Part shown: positions 26,967-35,605 of the stretch, in pieces
Numbering within the stretch: the first letter of the stretch is position 1
Layout: every line of letters begins with the position of its first letter
Source of the DNA: an uncultured Lachnospiraceae bacterium
Lineage (GTDB): Bacteria > Bacillota > Clostridia > Lachnospirales > Lachnospiraceae
DNA length: 64,000 nt
Assembly: GCA_947176505.1 (NCBI GenBank)
Contig: CAMWQW010000003.1
Span: 1-64,000, forward strand
Direction of reading: 5' to 3'
Translations under genes and position numbers: made by a program
The notes under the pieces: model-generated
Seen by the model: the letters and a program-made list of their open reading frames with translations, nothing else
Told to the model about the DNA's origin: nothing
Databases searched by the model: none

Positions 26967-26980
26967 AGGGGGATTAATAT
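26947..26980. terminator. Bidirectional palindromic terminator containing both stop codons
   Basis: A perfect inverted repeat with 17-bp arms and no loop spacer is centred between 26963 and 26964, with a CCCCC/GGGGG core flanked by TTAAT. On each strand, the stop TAG of the incoming gene lies at the centre. A-rich sequence on one side gives a U-rich tail on the minus-strand transcript (ATATTTTTAT). It ends both convergent transcription units. Confidence 0.85.
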
Positions 26981-28340
26981 ATCCGCCGACATGTGCCTCG
27001 TAAATCATCCTTTCATGCACCTTATCAATTATGCTGCTCTTTCCGCTTAAAAACAACCGTTCCATCAGTTCCGTATCATATAAATGCTCTTCAATATATT
27101 TCCACACCTGAACTGCCCCGTTATAGTATACAAGATCCTTGTGATTAGGCAGTTCACCGGTTCCCCTGAAAGCACGCTGTACCGAGTCAAAGCACCGCCC
27201 TGCCGGTTCCCCGCCTGTAAGATGTTCTATTCGAAGCTGAATTTCATATGCTTCCCTAAAGTTTTTTCCAAGTAAAGACGCCAGCCCAATACTGATATAA
27301 TGCAAAAGGCCAAAATCCTCATATTGATGGTTGACTGCCTGATCCGCAGCTTTCGCAACTCCTTCCTCAAAGGCCTCATAGCCCGGAAGTCCTTGGGAAA
27401 AGGCTTTCATCTCACAAGATTCATAAGGCAGGGACCGAAGCGCATGGACGCCCAGCTCATGTATAATAATTGATTTCAGTTCCTCTCTTGTATAGGCGCC
27501 TCTGCTGCGTCTCCCCGGAAACTTGATTGCTTTTTGCTCGCAATTAGTGGATGCCACAGCACCGGCGGGAATCACCACTGCCTTCCACCCGTTCAAGTCC
27601 CTATCTATATCTGCTGCCATGTCTCCTTCCAGCTCCGAACTGATGATTTCATTTGTAATTGCACAGGCTTCTTCAATGGAAAACATCTGCTGTCCGGGCG
27701 GAATATGTGACACAAATCCGTGATAAAACTGTTCTACCACATAAGAAAACCAATCCACTGTCGCCTTTTGGGGTCTGAAAATCCCGCCTTTAACTTCATG
27801 CAGAGGACCAATCATTTCAAGCAGTTCGCCATACATTATTTTGTCCTCTTTTGAAAGGTCTCCGACGGGAATAGCCGAAAGTTTTTCGCCTAAAACCGAC
27901 CAGAACACATCCGCATCCGGTTCTCCGTACAATGCCGTATTGACTCGTTTATGCTCTCCGGCTGCTGTCTCTCTGCCATTGGGTTCCGAATGATTATAAA
28001 GATAATTGGCATGTACAAACCGGTTCCTTTTCAGATTGTTCTCCAAAACCAATGCCGCCATTGTTCTTTTCTTTTCCGGCAGTTCTGACAATTCCAATTC
28101 TTTTTGTAACGAAATGATTGTATCGATGTTCTGTTCAACCCGTTTGATATCCATATTGCCATAACTGTTTTGCGGCTTAGGAAGTGCTTTCTCAACAAGA
28201 AATTCTTCTTTGGCATCAGGGTTCGTATTGTTGAGCATATCTATGACATCTATGTCAGTTTTATTCATTGTATTGACAAGTGTCGCCCAATCTGCTCCAT
28301 GTTCCCTCCCATAACACCGGTCATTCTGACTATCACACAT
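26961..28340 (-). CDS. DUF1704 / MATCAP-like HExxxH metallopeptidase
   Basis: The 459-residue protein has HELGVH at 294-299 (IIIHELGVHALRSLPY), the HExxxH zinc motif of DUF1704 proteins. LPGYEAFEEGVA (318-329), a variant of the QEGLA motif that supplies a zinc-ligand Glu, follows. Eukaryotic members (MATCAP/TMCP1) are tubulin carboxypeptidases; bacterial members have no settled substrate. Helical sequence fills residues 60-200. ATG 28340 has GAGG 8 nt upstream and lies 40 nt after the TPR gene, so the two form one operon. The last codons fall in the shared palindrome, giving the tail YINPPL. The family call is good; a role as protease effector with the TPR protein as sensor is inference. Confidence 0.8.
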   Translation of the reverse strand: MCDSQNDRCYGREHGADWATLVNTMNKTDIDVIDMLNNTNPDAKEEFLVEKALPKPQNSYGNMDIKRVEQNIDTIISLQKELELSELPEKKRTMAALVLENNLKRNRFVHANYLYNHSEPNGRETAAGEHKRVNTALYGEPDADVFWSVLGEKLSAIPVGDLSKEDKIMYGELLEMIGPLHEVKGGIFRPQKATVDWFSYVVEQFYHGFVSHIPPGQQMFSIEEACAITNEIISSELEGDMAADIDRDLNGWKAVVIPAGAVASTNCEQKAIKFPGRRSRGAYTREELKSIIIHELGVHALRSLPYESCEMKAFSQGLPGYEAFEEGVAKAADQAVNHQYEDFGLLHYISIGLASLLGKNFREAYEIQLRIEHLTGGEPAGRCFDSVQRAFRGTGELPNHKDLVYYNGAVQVWKYIEEHLYDTELMERLFLSGKSSIIDKVHERMIYEAHVGGYINPPL

Positions 28341-28380
28341 TATTTTGCCTCATTTCCATGCCGCTTCTCAAACCCATTTC

Positions 28381-31300
28381 TTAAATACGCTCCTGCAGCT
28401 CTGCCAGCTCCGCTTCTGCTTTCTTAAGTTTCGGTTCAAAAACCTCTCGGCACTGCTCCGTTAAATACCGATATCCTTCTAGTGCCTTTTTATAATATAT
28501 TTCTGCATCGGAGTATTTCTTAAGACGTTTATCTAAAAGCAAGGCAAAACTGTGATATATCTCTGTTGTTTTATCAGTATCGAAGTCTCTATTTTGTTTG
28601 GAATACTTGTCGCAAAAATCACATGCCGCTTGCATATTTTCCTCTGCTCTTCTATAATATTCCTCATCGAACGGAAAATCTCCCATCTGAGCCAAAAGCT
28701 TCCCATAGCGGGAATTTGTTTCTGCCAGATCTAATCCATATGTCTGCTTATCCTCTTTAGCCAGGCTCTCCCTTATTTTAACCGCTTCCTCAAAATAATT
28801 TAGTGCCTGCGGATACATATCTTCACCTGCATCTGTCAGAATAATTCCGTACTCATGTGAAGTACTGGCAAGCATCGCTTTATAAGACTCATCTTTATCC
28901 GCAAGTTCACGCCGAATGCGATAGGCTTCCTTGCATATCTCCTGCGCCTTCTCATTATCGCCTCTTACATTCAACATTGTCGCATAATTGTTGTATACCA
29001 GCGCTAATGACCGGAGGAAAACGGACGGATTTCTCTCTGCATATTTGTACCGTAGCTTTATTGCTTCCGTATAATACTTTTCCGCCTCCTGATAGTCTTC
29101 CTTCTTTTTATACACAACCCCAATATTATTATATGTATTTGTCAGATTCATAAGCGGTCGATAATTATAAGAAGAGCTCTTCCCTGCCAGCCGCTTACGT
29201 ATCTTCAACACTTCCTTATGGCATTCTATCGCCTTATCCAGTTGGTTTCTCCTGTTTGCCACAAGCGCTCTATAGTTATAGGCGGTTGCCAGTATCGGCT
29301 CATATACTTCCGGATTACTCTCTACTACTCTACTTAAACTTGCAATGTTTTTGTCTAATCCTTTTTCCGCTTGTTCATACTCTTTTGTTTTCCAAAAAAG
29401 CTGAGACAAGTCATTATAAATCATGGCACGCAATTCCAAATTATCACTGCCGCCTTTTCTTAAGAGGTCTAACGCCTCTTTATAATACTTTTTACCTTTT
29501 TCATAACCAGTATCATTATAGTATAAATCTCCAAGCAGCTTTAACATTCTGGCTTGTTCCTCTGTCGAAGTACAGTCGGACTGTTCGTACAAACATTTTA
29601 ATTCCTCTCCAACCTTGATTCCCTCCTTATACTTCCGACAATTCAAGAAAAATTCTGCAAACTCATACACTGCAATATATTCTATATGCCATTCTTTTGA
29701 AAGTTCTGTGATACGTTTATATATTTCAACAATCTGTTTTATAATCTCATCGCCTGTCCCCTTCGTTTTTAAATTGGAAATCAGTGTCCTCTGTGATGAA
29801 ATAAACTGCTTCAATACTTCCTTTTTCTCCCGCATGGACTGTTCTATGGCAGCAATTTCCTCCGCCCACTCCCGACTGCGCAGCGTTTTCTCTGCCTTTC
29901 TGTAATCCCCATATTCAATGACGTCTTCAATCGCCTCCGCCTCCCTGACATCCATTGTACTTTTATTCTGCACCTTTTCTGTCAGCAGCTCCAGATGATT
30001 CCAGATATCCTTTTCCGTGTCTTTGATTCGATCATTCTTATCCCTTAACTCTTTCTCCTGCTTTTCTATCTTATCCTTCTCTTCCGCGCCTTGGTAATCC
30101 GTACCATAGTTTTTTTCATATTGACGCTGTAACTCATCCCGCTCTTTATAAGCCTTTTCAAGCTCAGGGTGATTTCGGAATTGTTTAATCGATTTCGTCG
30201 AAAAAACCACATCCGGCGCTTTCGTCCTTAAATTTAGCAGCATGTCCAATTTTATTCGATTCATATCCTGAAAAGCAAGCGGTATCCTATGAAAATCTTT
30301 CCGGTACCTGTTCTTCCATTCCTCTATGCCGCTCTCGTCTGTCTGCAACGGTTCTCCGGCAAATGTTGTCCTAAAACACATATGTAGCTGTACACATTCA
30401 GTATCAGATGCTGCTTCGGAATATAGTCTGTATGCCAGTTCATATGTTTCCTGCATCCATTGCTCCATTACATTTCCGACCAGAATATAACAATATTTGC
30501 TCTTCGCAATATCCTGCGGTATCTTACCGTCACAACATTGCAGCTTTAAACGGACATTATTCTGACTGCGGTTTTGCTCTTCTATAAATTCCTGCAGACT
30601 ATCGATATCTTCCTGAAACTCGTCCAACACGGCTGCAAGGCATATCGTTATCTCATCCGGTAAACTCTCCTCTGTGTCAGCCGCTTCCTGCCTTGATCCA
30701 TCCGGTGTGGTCGCGTCCTCCGGTGCATCTTCCATCCGCTCCGGATTATATCCTTCCTGTTCTCCGGTAATCTGTTTTTCCCCGCTTTTGCCCAAAAATA
30801 ATTGATGTATTTCCCACACCATATCATTCGTATTCTCTGTTGTACAGCTCATCTTCTCAATAACGTTATTCTGTTCTTCTACCTTTTTCTCTGTACTCTT
30901 TACAGTCCTATTGATATCTTCGGTATCATTTTTCACTTCTTTTACATTCAACAGAATACTGCTGCTCTTACTATCTATTCTTTGTAAAAATTCTATGCAC
31001 GATTTTATACTTTCCTCGGACGGTTCGTTCCATGCTTTTGCAACAACAAACAGCCCTTTCTTCAAATCATTTTCATACTCCGCATATTTATTTTTATCGT
31101 TAATCCTGCAATATTCACACCATAATAAATCAGCCAGCGCCATGTTTTCATAACCGCATTGACTGCGTATTTCATCTGTAATCTTAACTCTTGGAATAAA
31201 AATCCTGACCTCTTCTATTACACAGTCCACGTGCGCTTCTGAAACGCCCTCTGATAACATATGCTCTCTGGACAGGGCTTTCTTCATTTTCAGACTCTCA

Positions 31301-31446
31301 CCCAAGATATACTCTTCAAACTTATCCATATCCCGTCTGGAGACTTTCTCTTTCAGCAAGTTAAATGATTCCATTATGCTCTTCAGGATTGACATGCCAC
31401 TTATTGTCGTGCGAAAAACCAATAAAAAAGTCTCATACATAGTCAT
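28381..31446 (-). CDS. Large TPR protein with unidentified N-terminal domains
   Basis: The protein has about 1,021 residues from ATG 31446, which has AAAGGA 4-5 nt upstream; an upstream ATG at 31497 has no ribosome site. Numbering from 31497, residues ~30-180 form a helical domain, ~190-240 a short coiled coil, 250-280 an acidic linker and 285-430 a mixed domain (QCCDGKIPQDIAKSKYCYILVG) that I cannot name; it might be Rossmann or TIR-like. A charged coiled coil at 445-510 follows. From about 640 to the end run eight or more TPRs (GYEKGKKYYKEALDLL, DYQEAEKYYTEAIKL, KYSDAEIYYKKALEGY). No NTPase motif is seen. The gene precedes the HExxxH peptidase. Such TPR scaffolds are typical sensors or adaptors in bacterial conflict systems; that role is inferred. 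Confidence 0.7.
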   Translation of the reverse strand: MTMYETFLLVFRTTISGMSILKSIMESFNLLKEKVSRRDMDKFEEYILGESLKMKKALSREHMLSEGVSEAHVDCVIEEVRIFIPRVKITDEIRSQCGYENMALADLLWCEYCRINDKNKYAEYENDLKKGLFVVAKAWNEPSEESIKSCIEFLQRIDSKSSSILLNVKEVKNDTEDINRTVKSTEKKVEEQNNVIEKMSCTTENTNDMVWEIHQLFLGKSGEKQITGEQEGYNPERMEDAPEDATTPDGSRQEAADTEESLPDEITICLAAVLDEFQEDIDSLQEFIEEQNRSQNNVRLKLQCCDGKIPQDIAKSKYCYILVGNVMEQWMQETYELAYRLYSEAASDTECVQLHMCFRTTFAGEPLQTDESGIEEWKNRYRKDFHRIPLAFQDMNRIKLDMLLNLRTKAPDVVFSTKSIKQFRNHPELEKAYKERDELQRQYEKNYGTDYQGAEEKDKIEKQEKELRDKNDRIKDTEKDIWNHLELLTEKVQNKSTMDVREAEAIEDVIEYGDYRKAEKTLRSREWAEEIAAIEQSMREKKEVLKQFISSQRTLISNLKTKGTGDEIIKQIVEIYKRITELSKEWHIEYIAVYEFAEFFLNCRKYKEGIKVGEELKCLYEQSDCTSTEEQARMLKLLGDLYYNDTGYEKGKKYYKEALDLLRKGGSDNLELRAMIYNDLSQLFWKTKEYEQAEKGLDKNIASLSRVVESNPEVYEPILATAYNYRALVANRRNQLDKAIECHKEVLKIRKRLAGKSSSYNYRPLMNLTNTYNNIGVVYKKKEDYQEAEKYYTEAIKLRYKYAERNPSVFLRSLALVYNNYATMLNVRGDNEKAQEICKEAYRIRRELADKDESYKAMLASTSHEYGIILTDAGEDMYPQALNYFEEAVKIRESLAKEDKQTYGLDLAETNSRYGKLLAQMGDFPFDEEYYRRAEENMQAACDFCDKYSKQNRDFDTDKTTEIYHSFALLLDKRLKKYSDAEIYYKKALEGYRYLTEQCREVFEPKLKKAEAELAELQERI

Positions 31447-31814
31447 TTTTCCTTTCGTATAATATTTTCCTCCTCTGCGCTTCGCCCAGTTCTCCATTAT
31501 GTGCTCTGTTAATCTTGTACAGGAGAAGCAATGACCTTTCTTTATTGCAGATTATGTTTATTTGACTAGTATACTACTTAAATCATTGTATCATATGGAT
31601 AGTTTGCTTTCTATAGTAATCACCGTTGGAATAATATTTCCTCTGTCACGGACTGGTCGGCAAAAATGGACGTGTGTAAACTACGTTTGTAGTAATATCG
31701 CAGAAATATCTTCCTGCTCAATCGCAACTTAATCATAATAAAAGGACCGTGTTTAGCATTCTTATTTTGTCCGAGAACATGGGAAGTAACCTGTATAAAT
31801 AGGGAAACTCAAAT
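31447..31814. other. Non-coding gap between heptose operon and TPR gene
   Basis: No gene is visible in these 368 bases. The part nearest the TPR gene is AT-rich and includes a minus-strand -10-like TATACT (31569-31574) without a convincing -35. A small ACTAC/GTAGT hairpin sits at 31680-31693. I see no strong terminator after gmhA. The TPR gene therefore probably has its own promoter here, and this gap is the upstream edge of the 16-kb insert. Confidence 0.4.
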
Positions 31815-32405
31815 TTAATACATCTCCATATGATCCAACCCGCACAAATGCTTATAAAATACGCTCACCATCAAATGGTCAAAAATCATATGAACGTCTT
31901 CTGTCACCTGCATACTATTGACCGGAACATGAAGAGACACGTCTGCTTCTTCCATCAGTTTGCCTCCTTTGATGCCGGTAAGCCCTATTACTTTGTTCCC
32001 TTGCTCTTTAGCATATCTGACCGCATTCATAATATTAGCCGAGTTTCCGCTTCCGGATAGCGCGATCACCAAATCGCCCTCACGTATCCTTCCTTGTAAC
32101 TGATAACGGAATACCTCTTCAAATCCCATGTCGTTGGCTATCGCCATCAGAGTCGCCGTATCATTATTCAAACACACAAATTCAAACTTTGTCTCCAAAG
32201 TCTCTGATAAACCTTTGTTAAAATCATTCTGATAATGGGAGGCTGTTGCAGAGCTTCCGCCATTACCGAAAATATATACCTTCTTACGGTTTCTGTAAGC
32301 TTCCTCAATCAACTGCATTGCCTCGTTCAAGGCATCTACGTCCAGCTTACTCAAAACCTCTCTCTCCAACTCAATGTACTCTGTGATATCTTTCCTGTAA
32401 TCCAT
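31815..32405 (-). CDS. gmhA: Sedoheptulose-7-phosphate isomerase (GmhA)
   Basis: The 196-residue SIS-domain protein has the GmhA signatures VYIFGNGGSSATASHYQNDF (about 43-62) and VIALSGSGNSANIMNA (about 113-128), and an EDVHMIFDHLM helix near the end. It converts sedoheptulose 7-phosphate to D-glycero-D-manno-heptose 7-phosphate, the first step towards NDP-heptose. The ATG has AGGAA 6 nt upstream and follows the fused HddC-GmhB gene by 30 nt. With HddA (36757-37740) the full GDP-heptose route is present. Confidence 0.92.
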   Translation of the reverse strand: MDYRKDITEYIELEREVLSKLDVDALNEAMQLIEEAYRNRKKVYIFGNGGSSATASHYQNDFNKGLSETLETKFEFVCLNNDTATLMAIANDMGFEEVFRYQLQGRIREGDLVIALSGSGNSANIMNAVRYAKEQGNKVIGLTGIKGGKLMEEADVSLHVPVNSMQVTEDVHMIFDHLMVSVFYKHLCGLDHMEMY

Positions 32406-32435
32406 CTAAGTTCCTCGTTTCTCCGAAATATCTTC

Positions 32436-33746
32436 TTACTTGCCGCCATCATTCAGAATGCGCTCTACCGCCTCTAACAGATTCCTGCACGTTAATTCAA
32501 TCTCCGGCTGATATTTGCCGTCTTTCCCTGCATCTCCGGTCAATACAAGCGCCGTATGCGTTCCCGCATTATTACCGGTCAGCATGTCCCTTGTCGTATC
32601 GCCTATCATCCAAGACTCTTGCAGATTGATGTGGTATTGTTCGACGAATCGTGTCAATAATCCGGTCTTCGGTTTTCTGCATTCACAATCAAATTTGTAC
32701 TCCGGACGTTCTCCGGGAAATCCCTTATCAGGATGATGCGGGCAGAAGGCGATATCATCAAGAAAAGCTCCCTCTTCTCCCAACAAGGTCGTGAGTTTAC
32801 GGTGAATACTCCGTACCTCTTCCATGGTACACATACCTTTGGCAACTACCGGCTGATTGGTCACCAGAATTGCAAGATAGCCGGATTGGTTAATCTTCTT
32901 AATCGCCTCAGCTGCACAGCTCTCCAATGAAAGTTTGTCCTCTGTGTCTACCAATCCGTTCTTAACATTCACGGTTCCGTCCCTGTCGAGAAAAATACAT
33001 TTCTGCTCCCGTAGCAGATTTCTGGATGCCGTGTAACCGGAACGAACTTCTTCTTCCACTATTGACAGTCTCTCAACCGTTCCGGCATCTTTGATATATT
33101 CCGGAGATCTGTAACCATAAATTGCCCCTTCGTTTTCTATCATCTGCCGGAAAATCTGTTTCTCTAAGTCAATTTTCTCCGGTCTGGCAACCTTCCCACA
33201 TACTTTACCATTTATCACATAAAGTCCTGCATTGACAAGATTGTCATACCAGTAATCTCTCACGTTATGTTTAGAATCAATCCCCTCGATACGTCCTGCG
33301 TCATCCTGCATAATCAAATCCGAATCAAAAGGATGCGTGTTGGGATGCACAAACAGAGTGCATAAGCTATGTTTCTCACGATGATACTTCAACATTCTGC
33401 ATACATCGATATCCCAGAACACATCTCCATAAACCATAAGGAAATCTTCATTTCCTATCATATCTTTCAGAAAGAAAAAAGCGCCGGCGGTGCCAAGAGG
33501 CTCCTTTTCCTCTATATAAGAAATAGAGACATTCCAATCTGTCCCATCTCTGAAATATTCTCTAATCCGATGACCCAGATGACCAACGATCAGGATAATC
33601 TCCGTAATTCCGTTTTCTTTACATTTCTCAATCTGCCACTCTAAAAGCGGTTTGCCCAGAATGGGAATCATTGGTTTGGGAATCTCATCCTTGGTGATAT
33701 CCCGCAATCTCGTTCCTTTTCCGCCTGCCTGTATCACTGCTTTCAC
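32436..33746 (-). CDS. hddC/gmhB: Fused heptose-1-P guanylyltransferase and heptose bisphosphate phosphatase (HddC-GmhB)
   Basis: One 436-residue chain carries two enzymes. Residues 1-~240 are a nucleotidyltransferase (AVIQAGGKGTRLRDITKDE; PKPMIPILGKPLLEW; MVYGDVFWDID). Residues ~248-436 are a HAD phosphatase of the GmhB type (CIFLDRDGTVN at 250-260; the zinc-binding CPHHP...CECRKPKTGLL; GDTTRDMLTGNNAG). It would dephosphorylate heptose 1,7-bisphosphate and then attach GMP, so it performs steps 3 and 4 of the pathway. The start is GTG 33746; a purine-rich AGAGAGG lies rather far upstream (about 16 nt). In better-known organisms these are usually two separate genes. Confidence 0.88.
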   Translation of the reverse strand: MKAVIQAGGKGTRLRDITKDEIPKPMIPILGKPLLEWQIEKCKENGITEIILIVGHLGHRIREYFRDGTDWNVSISYIEEKEPLGTAGAFFFLKDMIGNEDFLMVYGDVFWDIDVCRMLKYHREKHSLCTLFVHPNTHPFDSDLIMQDDAGRIEGIDSKHNVRDYWYDNLVNAGLYVINGKVCGKVARPEKIDLEKQIFRQMIENEGAIYGYRSPEYIKDAGTVERLSIVEEEVRSGYTASRNLLREQKCIFLDRDGTVNVKNGLVDTEDKLSLESCAAEAIKKINQSGYLAILVTNQPVVAKGMCTMEEVRSIHRKLTTLLGEEGAFLDDIAFCPHHPDKGFPGERPEYKFDCECRKPKTGLLTRFVEQYHINLQESWMIGDTTRDMLTGNNAGTHTALVLTGDAGKDGKYQPEIELTCRNLLEAVERILNDGGK

Positions 33747-33785
33747 TATAATTAACCGTGCCTCTCTTACAATATTGTATTCTCT

Positions 33786-34559
33786 TTACGGAACAACACA
33801 TTTTTCTATCCCCTTACAAAGATTTTCCCAGAAATCCTTTTTGACATATACATCATCTGATGTCAACCTTGCAATTAATACATAGTCTCCATGTTTACAT
33901 ATCCACTGTCTTAAGCGGCTGCTTCCCAGACCACGTTTGTGTTTATCATTTTCAATCACTATACATTGAATGTCAACCTTATCAAAATCAATCCCGCTCA
34001 GCACCTGCATTTCATATCCTTCTACATCTATAGACATGAAATCCACCTTTTTGATATTTCGTTCTTCCAAAACATCCGATAATCTTTTTTGTTGAACCTT
34101 ATATTTTTTATTGATAATTAAATTATCATTCTTAAGAGCATCCGATACCCCTGACATAACATGTGCATCCATTTCTGTGAATTCAACTTCACATTCGTCA
34201 GCCCCTAACGCATAAGGAAGACATTCCGTACTCCGTATGTCCTTCGTCCAAAGACTGTTCATGATACTTTGTGGTTCAAATGCTATCCCACTCCAGTGTC
34301 TTGTCTTCTCAAAGAAAAATGAATTGTTTAATTTAACCGGATGATTGGCCCCAATATCGATAAAAACTCCATTTTCCTTTTTATGAAAAATATATCTGTC
34401 TAAGAAAAAATCTTGTCCGAATTGCGATTGATATCTGTCATCATATCCACTTATACCACCGCCTACAAAAAAGTCATAATGAATACGGCTGATTCCGTAA
34501 TTCATAATATCAATCAACTTGCCCCTCTTTAAACATATCAGCATATCTTTCATGCTCAT
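33786..34559 (-). CDS. FkbM-family methyltransferase
   Basis: The 257-residue SAM-dependent methyltransferase has GVFIDIGANHPVKLNNS (SAM-binding motif I), IAFEPQ after strand 2 and the FkbM-typical VDFMSIDVEGYEMQVLSG. FkbM enzymes O-methylate sugars in many surface glycans. AAGGAGG lies 10 nt before the ATG. The gene lies between an NDP-sugar epimerase gene and the HddC-GmhB gene, so the heptose residue is a natural candidate substrate. That is inferred from position only. Confidence 0.85.
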   Translation of the reverse strand: MSMKDMLICLKRGKLIDIMNYGISRIHYDFFVGGGISGYDDRYQSQFGQDFFLDRYIFHKKENGVFIDIGANHPVKLNNSFFFEKTRHWSGIAFEPQSIMNSLWTKDIRSTECLPYALGADECEVEFTEMDAHVMSGVSDALKNDNLIINKKYKVQQKRLSDVLEERNIKKVDFMSIDVEGYEMQVLSGIDFDKVDIQCIVIENDKHKRGLGSSRLRQWICKHGDYVLIARLTSDDVYVKKDFWENLCKGIEKCVVP

Positions 34560-34600
34560 TGAATATCTTCCTCCTTATCAATGCGTCTCTTTTACAATTC

Positions 34601-35551
34601 TCAAATGCCAAGCGCGTGTCTGACCGTTCTTCGTACCGCTTCGTCAGACTCGTATTCAGCCGCCCAGCCTGCACAATGCACTTTATCAAGGCAGTATGTG
34701 AATCTGGGCACATCACCTTTCCATCCCCCTGCTCCGCCGGTAAAATGATAAGTAACATTCTCCAGCTTCATTTCTTCACAGATAATGTCCGCAATACGTT
34801 TTACACTGGTCGCCGTATTGACTCCTATATTATACAATGTCACAGGCTGCTGCGCGTCCTCAATTTCATTCATGAAACGAATGATAGCCTCCACCAAATC
34901 TGCGACATAAATGTATGGTTTCGTCTGATTGCCGTCACCCAGTATCTCCAAATTCTCCGGATCAGACTGCAGTTTTCTAATAAAGTCAAAGATAACTCCG
35001 TGAGTCAGATGCGGTCCGATAACATTGGGAAAACGAAATACCAACGCTTTAAAATCATTCATATAGCTGAATGCACTAATCAGCGCCTCACTGCCCAATT
35101 TAGCCGCTCCATAATAAGAAATCGGTTCCAGATTCGGTGTATTCTCATCCAGTCTAATCCCCGGCTTATTCCCATAGACTGCAGAAGTTGATGCAAAAAA
35201 GAATCTTTTAACTTCATATTCCCTCATGCAGGAAAGCAGGTTGAATGTGGTCGAATAAGTATTGCGGTACTCTACATCCGGATTCTTAGCACTTGCCTGA
35301 ATATCGGAATTTGCTGCCAAATGAAAAACATATTCCGGTCTTGTCTTCTGAAAAACATTCGCCAAAAACTCTCCGTCGCAAATATCTCCCTCATACAAAG
35401 TAAAAGAAGGGTGTTTCATTGCTACAGCCAAATTATCCGTATTTCCCAAGGACATGTTGTCCACGCAGGCAACCTGATACCCCTTCTGCAAAAGTGTCTC
35501 TATTAAATTACTACCTATAAATCCGGCTCCGCCGGCTACCAATATTCTCAT
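34601..35551 (-). CDS. NAD-dependent NDP-sugar epimerase/dehydratase
   Basis: The 316-residue extended SDR has the N-terminal MRILVAGGAGFIGSN Rossmann glycine motif, FASTSAVYG, the catalytic YYGAAK, and RFPNVIGP typical of UDP-glucose 4-epimerase-like enzymes. ATG 35551 has GGGGAGG 7 nt upstream; an extension to 35587 is rejected. It sits amid GDP-heptose genes, so it may epimerise or reduce an NDP-heptose or an NDP-hexose. The substrate cannot be read from the sequence. Confidence 0.85.
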   Translation of the reverse strand: MRILVAGGAGFIGSNLIETLLQKGYQVACVDNMSLGNTDNLAVAMKHPSFTLYEGDICDGEFLANVFQKTRPEYVFHLAANSDIQASAKNPDVEYRNTYSTTFNLLSCMREYEVKRFFFASTSAVYGNKPGIRLDENTPNLEPISYYGAAKLGSEALISAFSYMNDFKALVFRFPNVIGPHLTHGVIFDFIRKLQSDPENLEILGDGNQTKPYIYVADLVEAIIRFMNEIEDAQQPVTLYNIGVNTATSVKRIADIICEEMKLENVTYHFTGGAGGWKGDVPRFTYCLDKVHCAGWAAEYESDEAVRRTVRHALGI

Positions 35552-35605
35552 AGTTGTTCCTCCCCCGATATGAGTGATTCCGTACAAAACATTGCCAGCT
35601 CCTGT

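Noticed and set aside
15113..31446. Insertion of the 16-kb block by an identifiable transposon or integrase
   Set aside because: No transposase, integrase, att-like direct repeat or tRNA was found at either edge. The block is called accessory from content and orientation only.
31560..31620. Promoter for the TPR gene
   Set aside because: A TATACT hexamer is present but no -35 at a proper distance was found, so it is only mentioned within the intergenic entry.
34510..34758. Minus-strand frame overlapping the start of FkbM and the end of the epimerase
   Set aside because: It overlaps both convincing genes in another frame and lacks its own ribosome site.
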